From JBHIBA01 sp046758845 (lineage in GTDB: Bacteria; UBA8248; JACPRG01; G963555815): 5,158 nucleotides of DNA. Shown here piece after piece: positions 1 through 5,158 of this stretch; within the stretch, counting starts at the first letter, position 1, and every line of letters begins with the position of its first letter. The stretch lies in assembly GCA_046758845.1 (NCBI GenBank), contig JBHIBA010000326.1, positions 1 through 5,158 of the forward strand, written 5' to 3'. The notes below the pieces were generated by a model. That model saw only the letters and a list, made by a program, of their open reading frames with translations, did no database searches and was not told the DNA's origin. Both the position numbers and the translations under genes were made by a program.

Positions 1-19
1 GATCGGGGCGGGTGCATAG

Positions 20-50
20 GCCGCGATTTCCGCTGCGCTCAAATCGCGGC
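20..50. repeat. REP-like palindrome (10-bp arms)
   Basis: A perfect inverted repeat has arms GCCGCGATTT (20-29) and AAATCGCGGC (41-50) around an 11-nt GC-rich loop. It lies about 75 bp past the stop codon of the hyuA-like gene. There is no T-run after the stem on the minus strand, so it does not look like a classical intrinsic terminator. The size, GC-rich stem and intergenic position fit a dispersed REP/BIME-type palindrome or a transcript-end stabilising hairpin. Only one copy is present in this window, so dispersal cannot be shown here. Confidence 0.6.
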
Positions 51-125
51 TACGCGGGGGGGTAGAGAGAAATCGTCCGCCCGGAAACAACCGAAACGTG
101 TTACCCGGACTTAAGCAACCAAGCA

Positions 126-2183
126 TTAGCGCCTGTTGGCTGAGATGATCAGGTTCAGGTAGCCGTCCACCGCCGCGACGGTTCCCGGGGGGAGGACGGT
201 CGTCGAGTCGGGTTGCTCGATGACCGCCGGACCTTGGAGCCTGGCTCCCACGCCCAGGGCGGCGCGGTCGTAGATCTTCGTTTTCGCGTAACGGCCCGTC
301 TCCCGGAAAAAGACGTTCCGCGTCCCTTTGAAGGCCTCCCGGGCGCTCCCCCTTTTCCGGGTCTTGTTCAGGACCCCCTTGGGGACAACGCCGATCGCCG
401 CCAGGCGCGCGTTGCTCAGCTCTATCTGGGCGTACTCGTCGGGGATCTGATAGCCGAACTCTTTCTGGTACTGCTCGACGAATCCCTTGGCGATCTCGTT
501 GAGCGAGTTTTTCTTCAGCCTGCCCGAGAGTACCGGAATGGTCAAGTACTTGGACTGGGGAAAATATTTCACGTCGGCGAACCGATGGAGCTCGACGCGC
601 TCCAGGGAAATGTTTTCCATTTTCAAGGTCTGCCGCGCCTCCCCTTCCATGGAGAGATAGACCTTTTCGAGCTCCTCAGGCGAAATGAATTCGGTCCTCT
701 TCAGGATGGGCTGGATAAGGTCGTGCCGGATATCCACGCGAAGGGCCCCGAAGGCCGAGGTGACCCCCGGATATCGGGGGACGATCACCTTGGGAATCTT
801 GAGCTCGGCCGCCATGGAGACAGCGTGCATCGGACCCCCGCCGCCGAATGCAACGAAGGCGAAGTCCCTGGGGTCATAGCCCCGGACCACACTGATGAGC
901 TTGACGGCGTTGATCATGTTGGCATCGGCCAGGCGCAGGATCCCGCTCGCCGCTTCCTCCACCGTCATCCCCAGGGGACGGGCGATCTTCTTCTCGATGG
1001 CCTTCCAGGCCTTGTCGGGATCGAGGGTCATGGCCCCGCCGAGAAACTGATCGGGGGCGATCACGCCCAGGACGACCTGGGCGTCCGTGTTGGTCGGCTG
1101 GTCGCCTCCTCGGCCGTAACAGGCGGGCCCCGGGAAGGCCCCGGCGCTCTGCGGCCCGTTTTTCAGCGAGCCGCCTCCATCGATCCAGGCGATGCTCCCC
1201 CCCCCGGTTCCGATGCTGGTGATATCGACGCAAGGGAAGCGGATCGGGATGTTGAACTCGACGTTGAAGCCCGACCTGTACAGGGGCCGCCCCCGCCAGA
1301 CCAGGGAGAGGTCGGCGCTCGTTCCCCCCATGTCGAGGGTGATGAGGTTATCGTATCCGGCGAGCGAGCCGACGTAGGCGCCTCCGACGACCCCGCTGGA
1401 CGGGCCGGAAAGGCAGGTCCGGGCGGGGATGGTCCGGGCCAGGTTGGTGCTCATGACCCCGCCCCCCGAGTGGATCATGAGGACGTCTCCGTGGAAGCCC
1501 CAGGCCTTCGTCCGGGTCTCCAGCTCGTTCATGTAACGGTCCAGGATCGGTCCCAAATACGCGTTCACCACCGTCGTGCTGGTCCGCTCGAACTCGCGCA
1601 TTTCGGGAAACACCTCCGAGGAGGTGCAGATGTAGGCGTCGGGAAGGAGCTCGGAGAGAAGCGTCCTGGCCCGCTTTTCGTGTCGGGGATTCATGAAGGA
1701 ATTCAGAAAGCAGACGGCCACGCTCTCGATGCCCCGCTTTCGAAAGATCCGGGCGATGCGCTTCAGCGCTTCCGGATTGAGCGGCGCGAGGACTTCGCCT
1801 TCGTAACTGATCCGCTCGGGCACGGTGAGGCGGTTATAACGGGGGACCAGCGGCGGGGCGGGGTCCCAGGTCAGGTCGAAGACCTCCGGCCGCTCGCCGC
1901 GGGCCCCTTCCAGGATGTCCCGAAACCCTTCAGTCGTGACGAGGCCCGTGCGGGCCCCTTTCCGCTCCAGGATGGCGTTGGTGGCGATGGTGGAGCCGTG
2001 GCGAAAGGTGCGCACCTCGCGGGGGTTGGCGATGGCCTTCCCCAGCGCTTCCATCACGCCTTCGATGAACGTCGGGGGCGTCGAGGGGACCTTGAAGTTG
2101 GTAATTTCCCCGGTCTGTTCGTTCAGACAGACGAGGTCGGTAAACGTCCCTCCGATATCAATCCCGACACTGTATCTGACCAT
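126..2183 (-). CDS. hyuA: Hydantoinase A / acetone carboxylase beta-type protein (HyuA-like)
   Basis: Predicted cytoplasmic ASKHA-fold ATPase of the HyuA family, which includes ATP-dependent N-methylhydantoinase, 5-oxoprolinase and acetone/acetophenone carboxylase subunits. The protein has 685 aa, the usual size for a stand-alone HyuA. The N-terminal domain opens with VGIDIGGTFTDLV (residues 6-18), a phosphate-loop motif, followed by HGSTIATNAILERKGARTG (62-80). The central domain carries LDMGGTSADLSLV (283-295), IGTGGGSIAWID (324-335), GPQSAGAFPGPACYG (343-357) and FGGGGPMHA (446-454). The C-terminal domain ends with GPAVIEQPDSTTVLPPG (651-667). The reading frame stays open to 2345, but the ATG at 2183 is preferred because the conserved domain begins four residues after it and a purine-rich AAGAAG lies 5 nt upstream; the 54-codon extension shows no family similarity. 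No HyuB-type partner lies in the 125 bp downstream or in the gap upstream. The exact substrate (hydantoin, oxoproline, ketone or other) cannot be assigned from this subunit alone. Family call is firm; substrate is unknown. Confidence 0.93.
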   Translation of the reverse strand: MVRYSVGIDIGGTFTDLVCLNEQTGEITNFKVPSTPPTFIEGVMEALGKAIANPREVRTFRHGSTIATNAILERKGARTGLVTTEGFRDILEGARGERPEVFDLTWDPAPPLVPRYNRLTVPERISYEGEVLAPLNPEALKRIARIFRKRGIESVAVCFLNSFMNPRHEKRARTLLSELLPDAYICTSSEVFPEMREFERTSTTVVNAYLGPILDRYMNELETRTKAWGFHGDVLMIHSGGGVMSTNLARTIPARTCLSGPSSGVVGGAYVGSLAGYDNLITLDMGGTSADLSLVWRGRPLYRSGFNVEFNIPIRFPCVDITSIGTGGGSIAWIDGGGSLKNGPQSAGAFPGPACYGRGGDQPTNTDAQVVLGVIAPDQFLGGAMTLDPDKAWKAIEKKIARPLGMTVEEAASGILRLADANMINAVKLISVVRGYDPRDFAFVAFGGGGPMHAVSMAAELKIPKVIVPRYPGVTSAFGALRVDIRHDLIQPILKRTEFISPEELEKVYLSMEGEARQTLKMENISLERVELHRFADVKYFPQSKYLTIPVLSGRLKKNSLNEIAKGFVEQYQKEFGYQIPDEYAQIELSNARLAAIGVVPKGVLNKTRKRGSAREAFKGTRNVFFRETGRYAKTKIYDRAALGVGARLQGPAVIEQPDSTTVLPPGTVAAVDGYLNLIISANRR

Positions 2184-2498
2184 GTAAGCTTCTTCGGGAC
2201 GCACCTGGAAACGTCCCGCTGGATGGATCCAGGAAACGCCGGATTGTGACAAAAAGCGGGGGCGCCGCCGCACAGCCTGACGGAACTCCACGCCGAACGG
2301 CGAATCCCCCTTTAAACCCCCTCTGCTCGGTCCCCATTCTCCCATGATCGTTTGGATAGGGTCAACAGAGAGACCCGCCGTGGGATTGAAGCGGCTGACG
2401 CAGTTCGGCCTGGATTTTCAGCGGTGAAGTGACCCGCCCGGCCTTCACCGTGATTTTGCAGGGTTATGTTAGAACGCCCTGATATTCTTGGTGGTGTC
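2184..2498. other. Intergenic gap between the R-M pair and the hyuA-like gene
   Basis: This 315-bp stretch separates the endonuclease stop from the hyuA-like start. I see no convincing gene. Part of it (to 2345) is an open extension of the hyuA-like frame without recognisable protein features. It contains an 8-bp-arm hairpin at 2422-2450 and, on the minus strand, a very short 4-bp GC stem followed by TTTTT (2251-2271) that is too weak to call a terminator. A TTGACC at about 2359-2364 and a TTGTCA at about 2248-2253 on the minus strand have no good -10 at the right distance, so no hyuA promoter can be assigned. Read-through from the R-M operon is possible. Confidence 0.6.
2422..2450. repeat. 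Inverted repeat (8-bp arms) after the endonuclease gene
   Basis: Perfect arms CGGTGAAG (2422-2429) and CTTCACCG (2443-2450) enclose a 13-nt GC-rich loop, 49 bp past the endonuclease stop. On the minus (coding) strand the stem is not followed by a T-run, so a Rho-independent terminator is not well supported. A mRNA 3'-end stabilising stem or a protein-binding site are alternatives. The hexamer GATTTT lies on both sides (2413-2418 and 2452-2457) in direct orientation. Confidence 0.5.
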
Positions 2499-3599
2499 TT
2501 AATTTGAACCAGTACCGGCGAGCAGAGCCCTAACTTCGTCGTTCCATGCTACCTTAAGCGTGGATGGAACGTCGCGGTTTTCGAGAAGGCTCAAAAACAC
2601 GTTTGTGAAGACGCCCCGGCACCTAGGGCCGATGGTGCCCAGGCTGTTCACCAGCCAGTTTTTCACCGGCAAAAAGCTGATGTCGTGACCCTGGGCGAAA
2701 TACTGCCGCCCGGCGGCACGCGCATCTTCGGTTGGGACGGCCGTCGAAAAGAAAAAGAGATAGTCATCAATTCCCTGTGGCGAGATTTTGGCGTTGAACG
2801 TAGAGACAACTCGATCGCGGTCAATAGTCCGCTCGGTGATTTCGACTGCAAGGATGACCTCCCCGTTCTGCTTGATGGTGATATCTCCTCCGACGCCAGC
2901 GGCGCGGTCAGACACATTGATCCCCTGCCAGTCAATCTCCCAATCCAGGGCAAAGCACTGACGGATGGTTTCGAACATGGCAACGGCCAATAGGACGGGC
3001 AGCAATCCACCACTCGGTGTCTGGAGGAGCCGCCCAATCAAGATTTCGTACTGTTCGAGGCTCAAACGACGGATCTGATAGAGCGTGACCTGGGAAGCAT
3101 CGCGCAAAGCAACGAACTCGTAAAGCAAGAACCGGAGATAGCGCCTGGCACTCTCTGGGCCAACATTCTCCAATTCATGGATGAACTCCAGAAAGGCAGC
3201 ATAGGCGTCCGTGTGTCGGACTTTGTGTGGAGGATCAGGCACAAACCTGAAACCCCGGCGCAGAACATTCAGGTAGGGCCCTTTCGAACAAGGAACTGAA
3301 TGGTCTTGCAGGAACGGGTTAACCACCCTTTCATCTAGTGTACGTCCATTAAAGGCGTTCTCGCCCTGGTTCATGTAAGGCAGGCGGATGTTGATCGTTT
3401 GGTCCATGATGCGCACGAGCGCGCACCCAACCAAGGCTTCCCGAAAGGATTGGGTTGGAGATTCGAATAGCCGCTTTGTCGCGTTAATGATTCTCGGTGG
3501 TATAGTGATTGGACTGTCGTGTTGAAAATCAATTTCCGCGCTTCCGAATTCCTCGCCGAGAATCCGTTGCGCGGTACCATAGTCTACCGGTTTTCCCAT
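2499..3599 (-). CDS. SacI-family type II restriction endonuclease
   Basis: A 366-aa protein predicted to cut double-stranded DNA in the cytoplasm at the site protected by the adjacent methyltransferase. Family assignment rests on recall of SacI-type conserved blocks: INIRLPYMNQGENAFNGRTL (residues 69-88), RVVNPFLQD (91-99), VPCSKGPYL (102-110) and the GGDI...VILAVEITER-IDRDRVVSTFNAKI region (237-272). The last block looks like the PD-(D/E)XK catalytic core, with D239 and E253 as likely metal ligands. The usual lysine is not obvious (E253-I-T-E256), so the exact catalytic triad is uncertain. SacI itself recognises GAGCTC; the same target is a guess here. The gene starts 25 bp after the methyltransferase stop, suggesting one transcript. 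A GGAG sits only 3 nt before the ATG, which is short and may keep translation low; no other ATG lies near. The frame is intact with no sign of truncation. Base composition is lower in GC than the hyuA-like neighbour, as expected for mobile R-M genes. Confidence 0.82.
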   Translation of the reverse strand: MGKPVDYGTAQRILGEEFGSAEIDFQHDSPITIPPRIINATKRLFESPTQSFREALVGCALVRIMDQTINIRLPYMNQGENAFNGRTLDERVVNPFLQDHSVPCSKGPYLNVLRRGFRFVPDPPHKVRHTDAYAAFLEFIHELENVGPESARRYLRFLLYEFVALRDASQVTLYQIRRLSLEQYEILIGRLLQTPSGGLLPVLLAVAMFETIRQCFALDWEIDWQGINVSDRAAGVGGDITIKQNGEVILAVEITERTIDRDRVVSTFNAKISPQGIDDYLFFFSTAVPTEDARAAGRQYFAQGHDISFLPVKNWLVNSLGTIGPRCRGVFTNVFLSLLENRDVPSTLKVAWNDEVRALLAGTGSN

Positions 3600-3624
3600 A
3601 AGCTCCGACGTGTTGATCTAGAAC

Positions 3625-4506
3625 CTAGTAGTTCATCCAGAGACATTCCTGGCGGCGCTTCTTAATGGAGTGACAATTTTTTTCTGGGGCGTCAAAGCGC
3701 CGCCAGCCCTTATAAAGCTCATCCATCGGGTCACAGCGATAGCCGGATATGGCAACCTTACCCGTACAACTATTGAGGGTCTTCGCAAGCTCGCGATGTT
3801 CCTCCTCGTCCATCTCAAACCCGTAGGCTTTGCTGTCTCCTCTGGTCTCATGCAGATATGGGGGATCGCAATAAAAGAGGGTCTTATGGCTCTCGTAGAG
3901 CCGGATTACTTCGGTGGCTGGCCTGTTCTCAATCTGCACACGCAAAAGACGTTGAGCAATTTCATCTAGGGCTTCGACCCCGCCCAGCCAGCGGGAAATC
4001 ACCCCTGACATGCCAGCACGGCTTGTATTCTTGCAGTTTGCCCAACGGCCCAAAGTTGCAGTTTGAGCAAGGCCTGTACGGGCTTGGCGAGCGCGAATGT
4101 AAAAGCGACGAGCTCGCTCAAGGCGGGATATTTTTTTTGCACCTCCGTTTATAGCCCCGTAGAACTCTTCTCTAGAGAAAGGAGTTAAGGCAATCGCTTT
4201 AATGAGCTTGTTCGGCTGGTTTCTGAGTACGCGAAAGAAGTTAACTACCTCTCCATCAATGTCGTTGTAGGTTTCGACCGGAGAAGGTTCGCGGTTAAGC
4301 AAAACCGCAGCGGAGCCAGCAAATGGCTCGCAATAGTGATGCGAATTTGGAAGAAGTCGAAGAAGCCAGGCAAGATGGTTGAACTTGCCGCCATACCAGC
4401 CAAAGACGATGCGACGGCGTTTGCAGCGAGGCAAAAGGCCTGCAATCGGTAGAGTCCCTTGTTCATCGAGATAAATCGGCGATAGCCCCTTTTTTCCATT
4501 TCCCAT
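3625..4506 (-). CDS. D12-class (Dam-like) N6-adenine DNA methyltransferase
   Basis: A 293-aa enzyme predicted to transfer a methyl group from S-adenosylmethionine to an adenine in the target site of the neighbouring endonuclease. Motifs run in the alpha order: motif X FGWYGGK (residues 35-41), the SAM-binding motif I EPFAGSAAV (60-68), the acidic NDID (81-84), a target-recognition region roughly 105-195 including GLAQTATLGRWANC (145-158), catalytic motif IV DPPY (214-217) and VAISGY (251-256). It ends in ECLWMNY, close to the usual D12 C-terminus, so the gene looks complete. The frame is open upstream to an ATG at 4638, but the ATG at 4506 is chosen because AAGGAG lies 10 nt before it and the extra 44 residues match no methyltransferase motif. 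It precedes the endonuclease by 25 bp. A run of eight A on the coding strand (4131-4138) falls in codons for AKK near residue 124 and could permit slippage. The class is firm; the exact sequence specificity is not known. Confidence 0.95.
   Translation of the reverse strand: MGNGKKGLSPIYLDEQGTLPIAGLLPRCKRRRIVFGWYGGKFNHLAWLLRLLPNSHHYCEPFAGSAAVLLNREPSPVETYNDIDGEVVNFFRVLRNQPNKLIKAIALTPFSREEFYGAINGGAKKISRLERARRFYIRARQARTGLAQTATLGRWANCKNTSRAGMSGVISRWLGGVEALDEIAQRLLRVQIENRPATEVIRLYESHKTLFYCDPPYLHETRGDSKAYGFEMDEEEHRELAKTLNSCTGKVAISGYRCDPMDELYKGWRRFDAPEKNCHSIKKRRQECLWMNY
4131..4138 (-). repeat. Homopolymer A8 within the methyltransferase gene
   Basis: Eight consecutive T on the plus strand read as A8 in the coding strand, between motif I and motif IV (codons GCA AAA AAA ATA). 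A one-base slip during replication or transcription would truncate the enzyme before its DPPY catalytic motif. The frame is intact as sequenced. Confidence 0.9.
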
Positions 4507-4515
4507 GGCACCACC

Positions 4516-4524
4516 ACTCCTTCT
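4516..4524 (-). promoter_or_regulatory. Ribosome binding site that decides the methyltransferase start
   Basis: On the minus strand, AGAAGGAGT lies just before the ATG at 4506, with 10 nt between AAGGAG and the ATG. The alternative in-frame ATG at 4638 has GGAG only 1 nt upstream, too close to act normally. This supports the shorter 293-aa protein. Confidence 0.7.
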
Positions 4525-4539
4525 AGCGTTATAGGCTAG
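4523..4539. repeat. Short inverted repeat overlapping the methyltransferase ribosome binding site
   Basis: Arms CTAGC (4523-4527) and GCTAG (4535-4539) flank a 7-nt AT-rich spacer, ending at the edge of the Shine-Dalgarno sequence. It could be a small operator or an RNA stem affecting ribosome access. A 5-bp arm can arise by chance. Confidence 0.3.
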
Positions 4540-4775
4540 CCTGTATTTCAAGTTTTTGAAAGTTTCTTTTGGTGTTTTCCGGCCATAGAAACTCAAATTT
4601 TCGTTTAGTGTCCAAATTTTCTTGGCACGCCCAGACATGCTCCGTAATCACCGCCGGGTGCCACTATGGGCCTCTACGCCAGTGGTGGGTTCGGTGGTTG
4701 GTATTTGTGCAAATTCGCCTAAGCCGATCGCCCAATAAACGGGTTGCCTGCATAGAGCTACCTAAGAAGAAATAG

Positions 4776-4794
4776 TTTCGTATGTTCTTCGTAT
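4776..4794. repeat. Operator-like direct repeat pair, copy 1 (TTCGTAT, 11-bp spacing)
   Basis: TTCGTAT occurs at 4777-4783 and again at 4788-4794, start-to-start distance 11 bp, about one helical turn. A weaker third copy (TTTACGTTA, 4797-4805) continues the phase. On the minus strand the pair lies immediately downstream of the -10 of the predicted R-M promoter, over the expected start of transcription, a typical repressor position. The same arrangement recurs at 4979-4997. Confidence 0.55.
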
Positions 4795-4822
4795 ATTTTA
4801 CGTTACAATTTCAAGTTGTCAA
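4795..4822 (-). promoter_or_regulatory. Predicted sigma70-type promoter for the methyltransferase-endonuclease operon
   Basis: On the minus strand, TTGACA (4822-4817) is a perfect -35 hexamer, followed by a 16-bp spacer and TAAAAT (4800-4795), a 5/6 match to the -10 consensus. Transcription would start near 4788 and run towards the methyltransferase gene. This is the best promoter match I found in the window. The direct repeats at 4777-4794 sit at the predicted start site and may bind a regulator. Confidence 0.6.
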
Positions 4823-4973
4823 GGGGAAAATAAGGGTCGCTGTGGTGCCACTGGCGCTTGGGGACGGTCACCGCTCATCCGTGGGTGTAGCGTTCGGGAG
4901 GATCGACCGTTGTCTCCCGCTCGCAGACTGGGAACGCATTGCTCTGGCCGATTACAGAAAGTAATTCAGGACC

Positions 4974-5000
4974 TTGAATTTCGTAGTAATTTCGTATAAA
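4974..5000 (+). promoter_or_regulatory. Promoter-like element reading rightwards
   Basis: TTGAAT (4974-4979) and TATAAA (4995-5000) are separated by 15 bp; shifting the -35 one base left (CTTGAA) gives 16 bp. The spacing is a little short but both hexamers are good. It would drive transcription off the right edge, away from the R-M genes. The TTCGTA repeats at 4980-4985 and 4991-4996 fill the spacer and overlap the -10. Confidence 0.4.
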
Positions 5001-5007
5001 TTCGATT
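4977..5007. repeat. Operator-like direct repeat, copy 2 (AATTTCGTA, 11-bp spacing)
   Basis: AATTTCGTA occurs at 4977-4985 and 4988-4996, exactly 11 bp apart, with a degenerate third unit AATTCGATT at 4999-5007 in the same phase. The core TTCGTA and its 11-bp spacing match copy 1 at 4777-4794, 203 bp to the left. It overlaps the plus-strand promoter-like element, consistent with a shared regulator binding both promoters. Iterons of a replication origin are a less likely alternative. Confidence 0.55.
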
Positions 5008-5147
5008 CATCCCTTTGAGGGAAAGGGAGGGTTATGTCCGCAGGGTGCGATCGAAGGTTCGCGGGGGAGGGGGTCGAGCCGGAGAGAAGGGCGATGCGCC
5101 CTAAAAAAGTACGAAACAAAGCCAAAGGATGAAGGCAAGGGAATTCA

Positions 5148-5158
5148 ATGCGGTACAG
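5148..5158 (+). CDS. Possible start of a gene leaving the window (partial)
   Basis: An ATG at 5148 is preceded by AAGGG with a 6-nt spacer, a good Shine-Dalgarno arrangement, and lies downstream of the promoter-like element at 4974-5000. Only the first codons (M-R-Y) are visible, so the product cannot be named. A regulator of the R-M genes transcribed divergently would fit this place, but that is inference only. Confidence 0.25.

Larger units (their letters stand above)
4507..4794 (-). other. Long AT-rich leader upstream of the methyltransferase gene
   Basis: If transcription starts near 4788 from the predicted minus-strand promoter, the leader before the methyltransferase ATG is about 280 nt. 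No recognised RNA family is visible. It holds a possible 29-codon reading frame on the minus strand (ATG at 4753, stop at 4664-4666, with AGG 7 nt upstream) rich in Arg, His and Thr, and a 44-codon in-frame Lys/Arg-rich extension of the methyltransferase (4507-4638). Neither can be called a gene with confidence. Confidence 0.4.
4823..5158. other. Right-hand flank without a convincing complete gene
   Basis: Apart from the promoter-like element and repeats at 4974-5007, no complete gene is convincing here. Both short plus-strand reading frames in the area (the 60-codon one ending at 4964 and a 32-codon one at 5034-5132) lack recognisable motifs. The stretch 5015-5100 is purine- and G-rich on the plus strand. 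GGGGACGGTCACCG at 4860-4873 resembles a REP-type half motif, but only one copy is present. Confidence 0.5.

Noticed and set aside
685..2187. Smaller open frames overlapping the hyuA-like gene on both strands (685-879, 874-1233, 1192-1377, 1915-2187)
   Set aside because: They are fully covered by the conserved HyuA-like coding sequence and have no recognisable protein features.
213..2249. 678-aa open frame on the plus strand opposite the hyuA-like gene
   Set aside because: It is the antisense shadow of a very GC-rich gene in which stop codons are rare. It shows no domain motifs, and the opposite frame carries all the HyuA signatures.
2251..2271. Short GC stem followed by TTTTT on the minus strand as a terminator
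   Set aside because: The stem is only 4 bp (GCGG/CCGC) with an 8-nt loop. This is too weak to support, and GC-rich sequence makes it likely by chance.
2184..2345. N-terminal 54-codon extension of the hyuA-like protein
   Set aside because: The family N-terminus begins right after the ATG at 2183, and the extension has no similarity or ribosome site support.
2663..4154. Open frames overlapping the endonuclease and methyltransferase genes in other frames
   Set aside because: They lie inside two genes with intact family motifs and look like random shadows.
4569..4775. 68-aa plus-strand frame over the methyltransferase leader
   Set aside because: No motif and no clear ribosome site, and it opposes the predicted promoter and leader of the R-M operon.
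4677..4856. 9-bp inverted repeat CGCCAGTGG / CCACTGGCG as ends of a small mobile element
   Set aside because: It does not extend beyond 9 bp, and one such pair is expected by chance in a region this long. No target duplication is seen.
4860..4873. GGGGACGGTCACCG as a REP/RAYT-associated motif
   Set aside because: Only one copy, no hairpin partner and no transposase in the window.
4782..4964. 60-aa plus-strand frame
   Set aside because: It starts inside the TTCGTAT repeats and on the predicted opposing promoter, has no good Shine-Dalgarno sequence and no recognisable domain.

Overview
The window holds three convincing genes, all on the minus strand. In transcription order (right to left) they are a D12-class N6-adenine DNA methyltransferase (start 4506, stop 3625), a SacI-family type II restriction endonuclease (3599 to 2499), and a hydantoinase A / acetone carboxylase beta-type protein, hyuA-like (2183 to 126). 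The hyuA-like gene is strongly GC-rich. The restriction-modification pair and its right-hand flank are clearly lower in GC, falling to AT-rich patches at about 4540-4620 and 4770-5010. This suggests a high-GC environmental bacterium carrying an acquired R-M cassette. The sequence does not fix a taxon.

Layout. Positions 1-125 are non-coding and carry a 10-bp-arm palindrome of REP-like type. Positions 126-2183 hold the complete hyuA-like gene (685 aa), with no hyuB partner visible on either side. Positions 2184-2498 are a 315-bp gap holding one 8-bp-arm hairpin. Positions 2499-4506 hold the R-M pair, methyltransferase first, only 25 bp apart and so probably co-transcribed. Positions 4507-5158 contain no convincing complete gene but do contain regulatory structure: a minus-strand sigma70-like promoter (TTGACA, 16 bp, TAAAAT) aimed at the R-M genes, a plus-strand promoter-like element (TTGAAT, 15 bp, TATAAA), and a TTCGTA direct-repeat pair with 11-bp spacing sitting on each of the two. 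A gene may begin on the plus strand at 5148 and leave the window.

How the genes work together. The methyltransferase should protect the site that the endonuclease cuts, and its upstream position favours methylation before cleavage. Family resemblance suggests GAGCTC as the target. Five copies lie in this window: four in the hyuA-like gene and one inside the methyltransferase gene. The most unusual points are the pairing of a SacI-type nuclease with an adenine (DPPY) methyltransferase and the repeated operator-like motif on two opposed promoters with no controller gene in view. The hyuA-like gene looks metabolic and functionally unrelated to the R-M pair.
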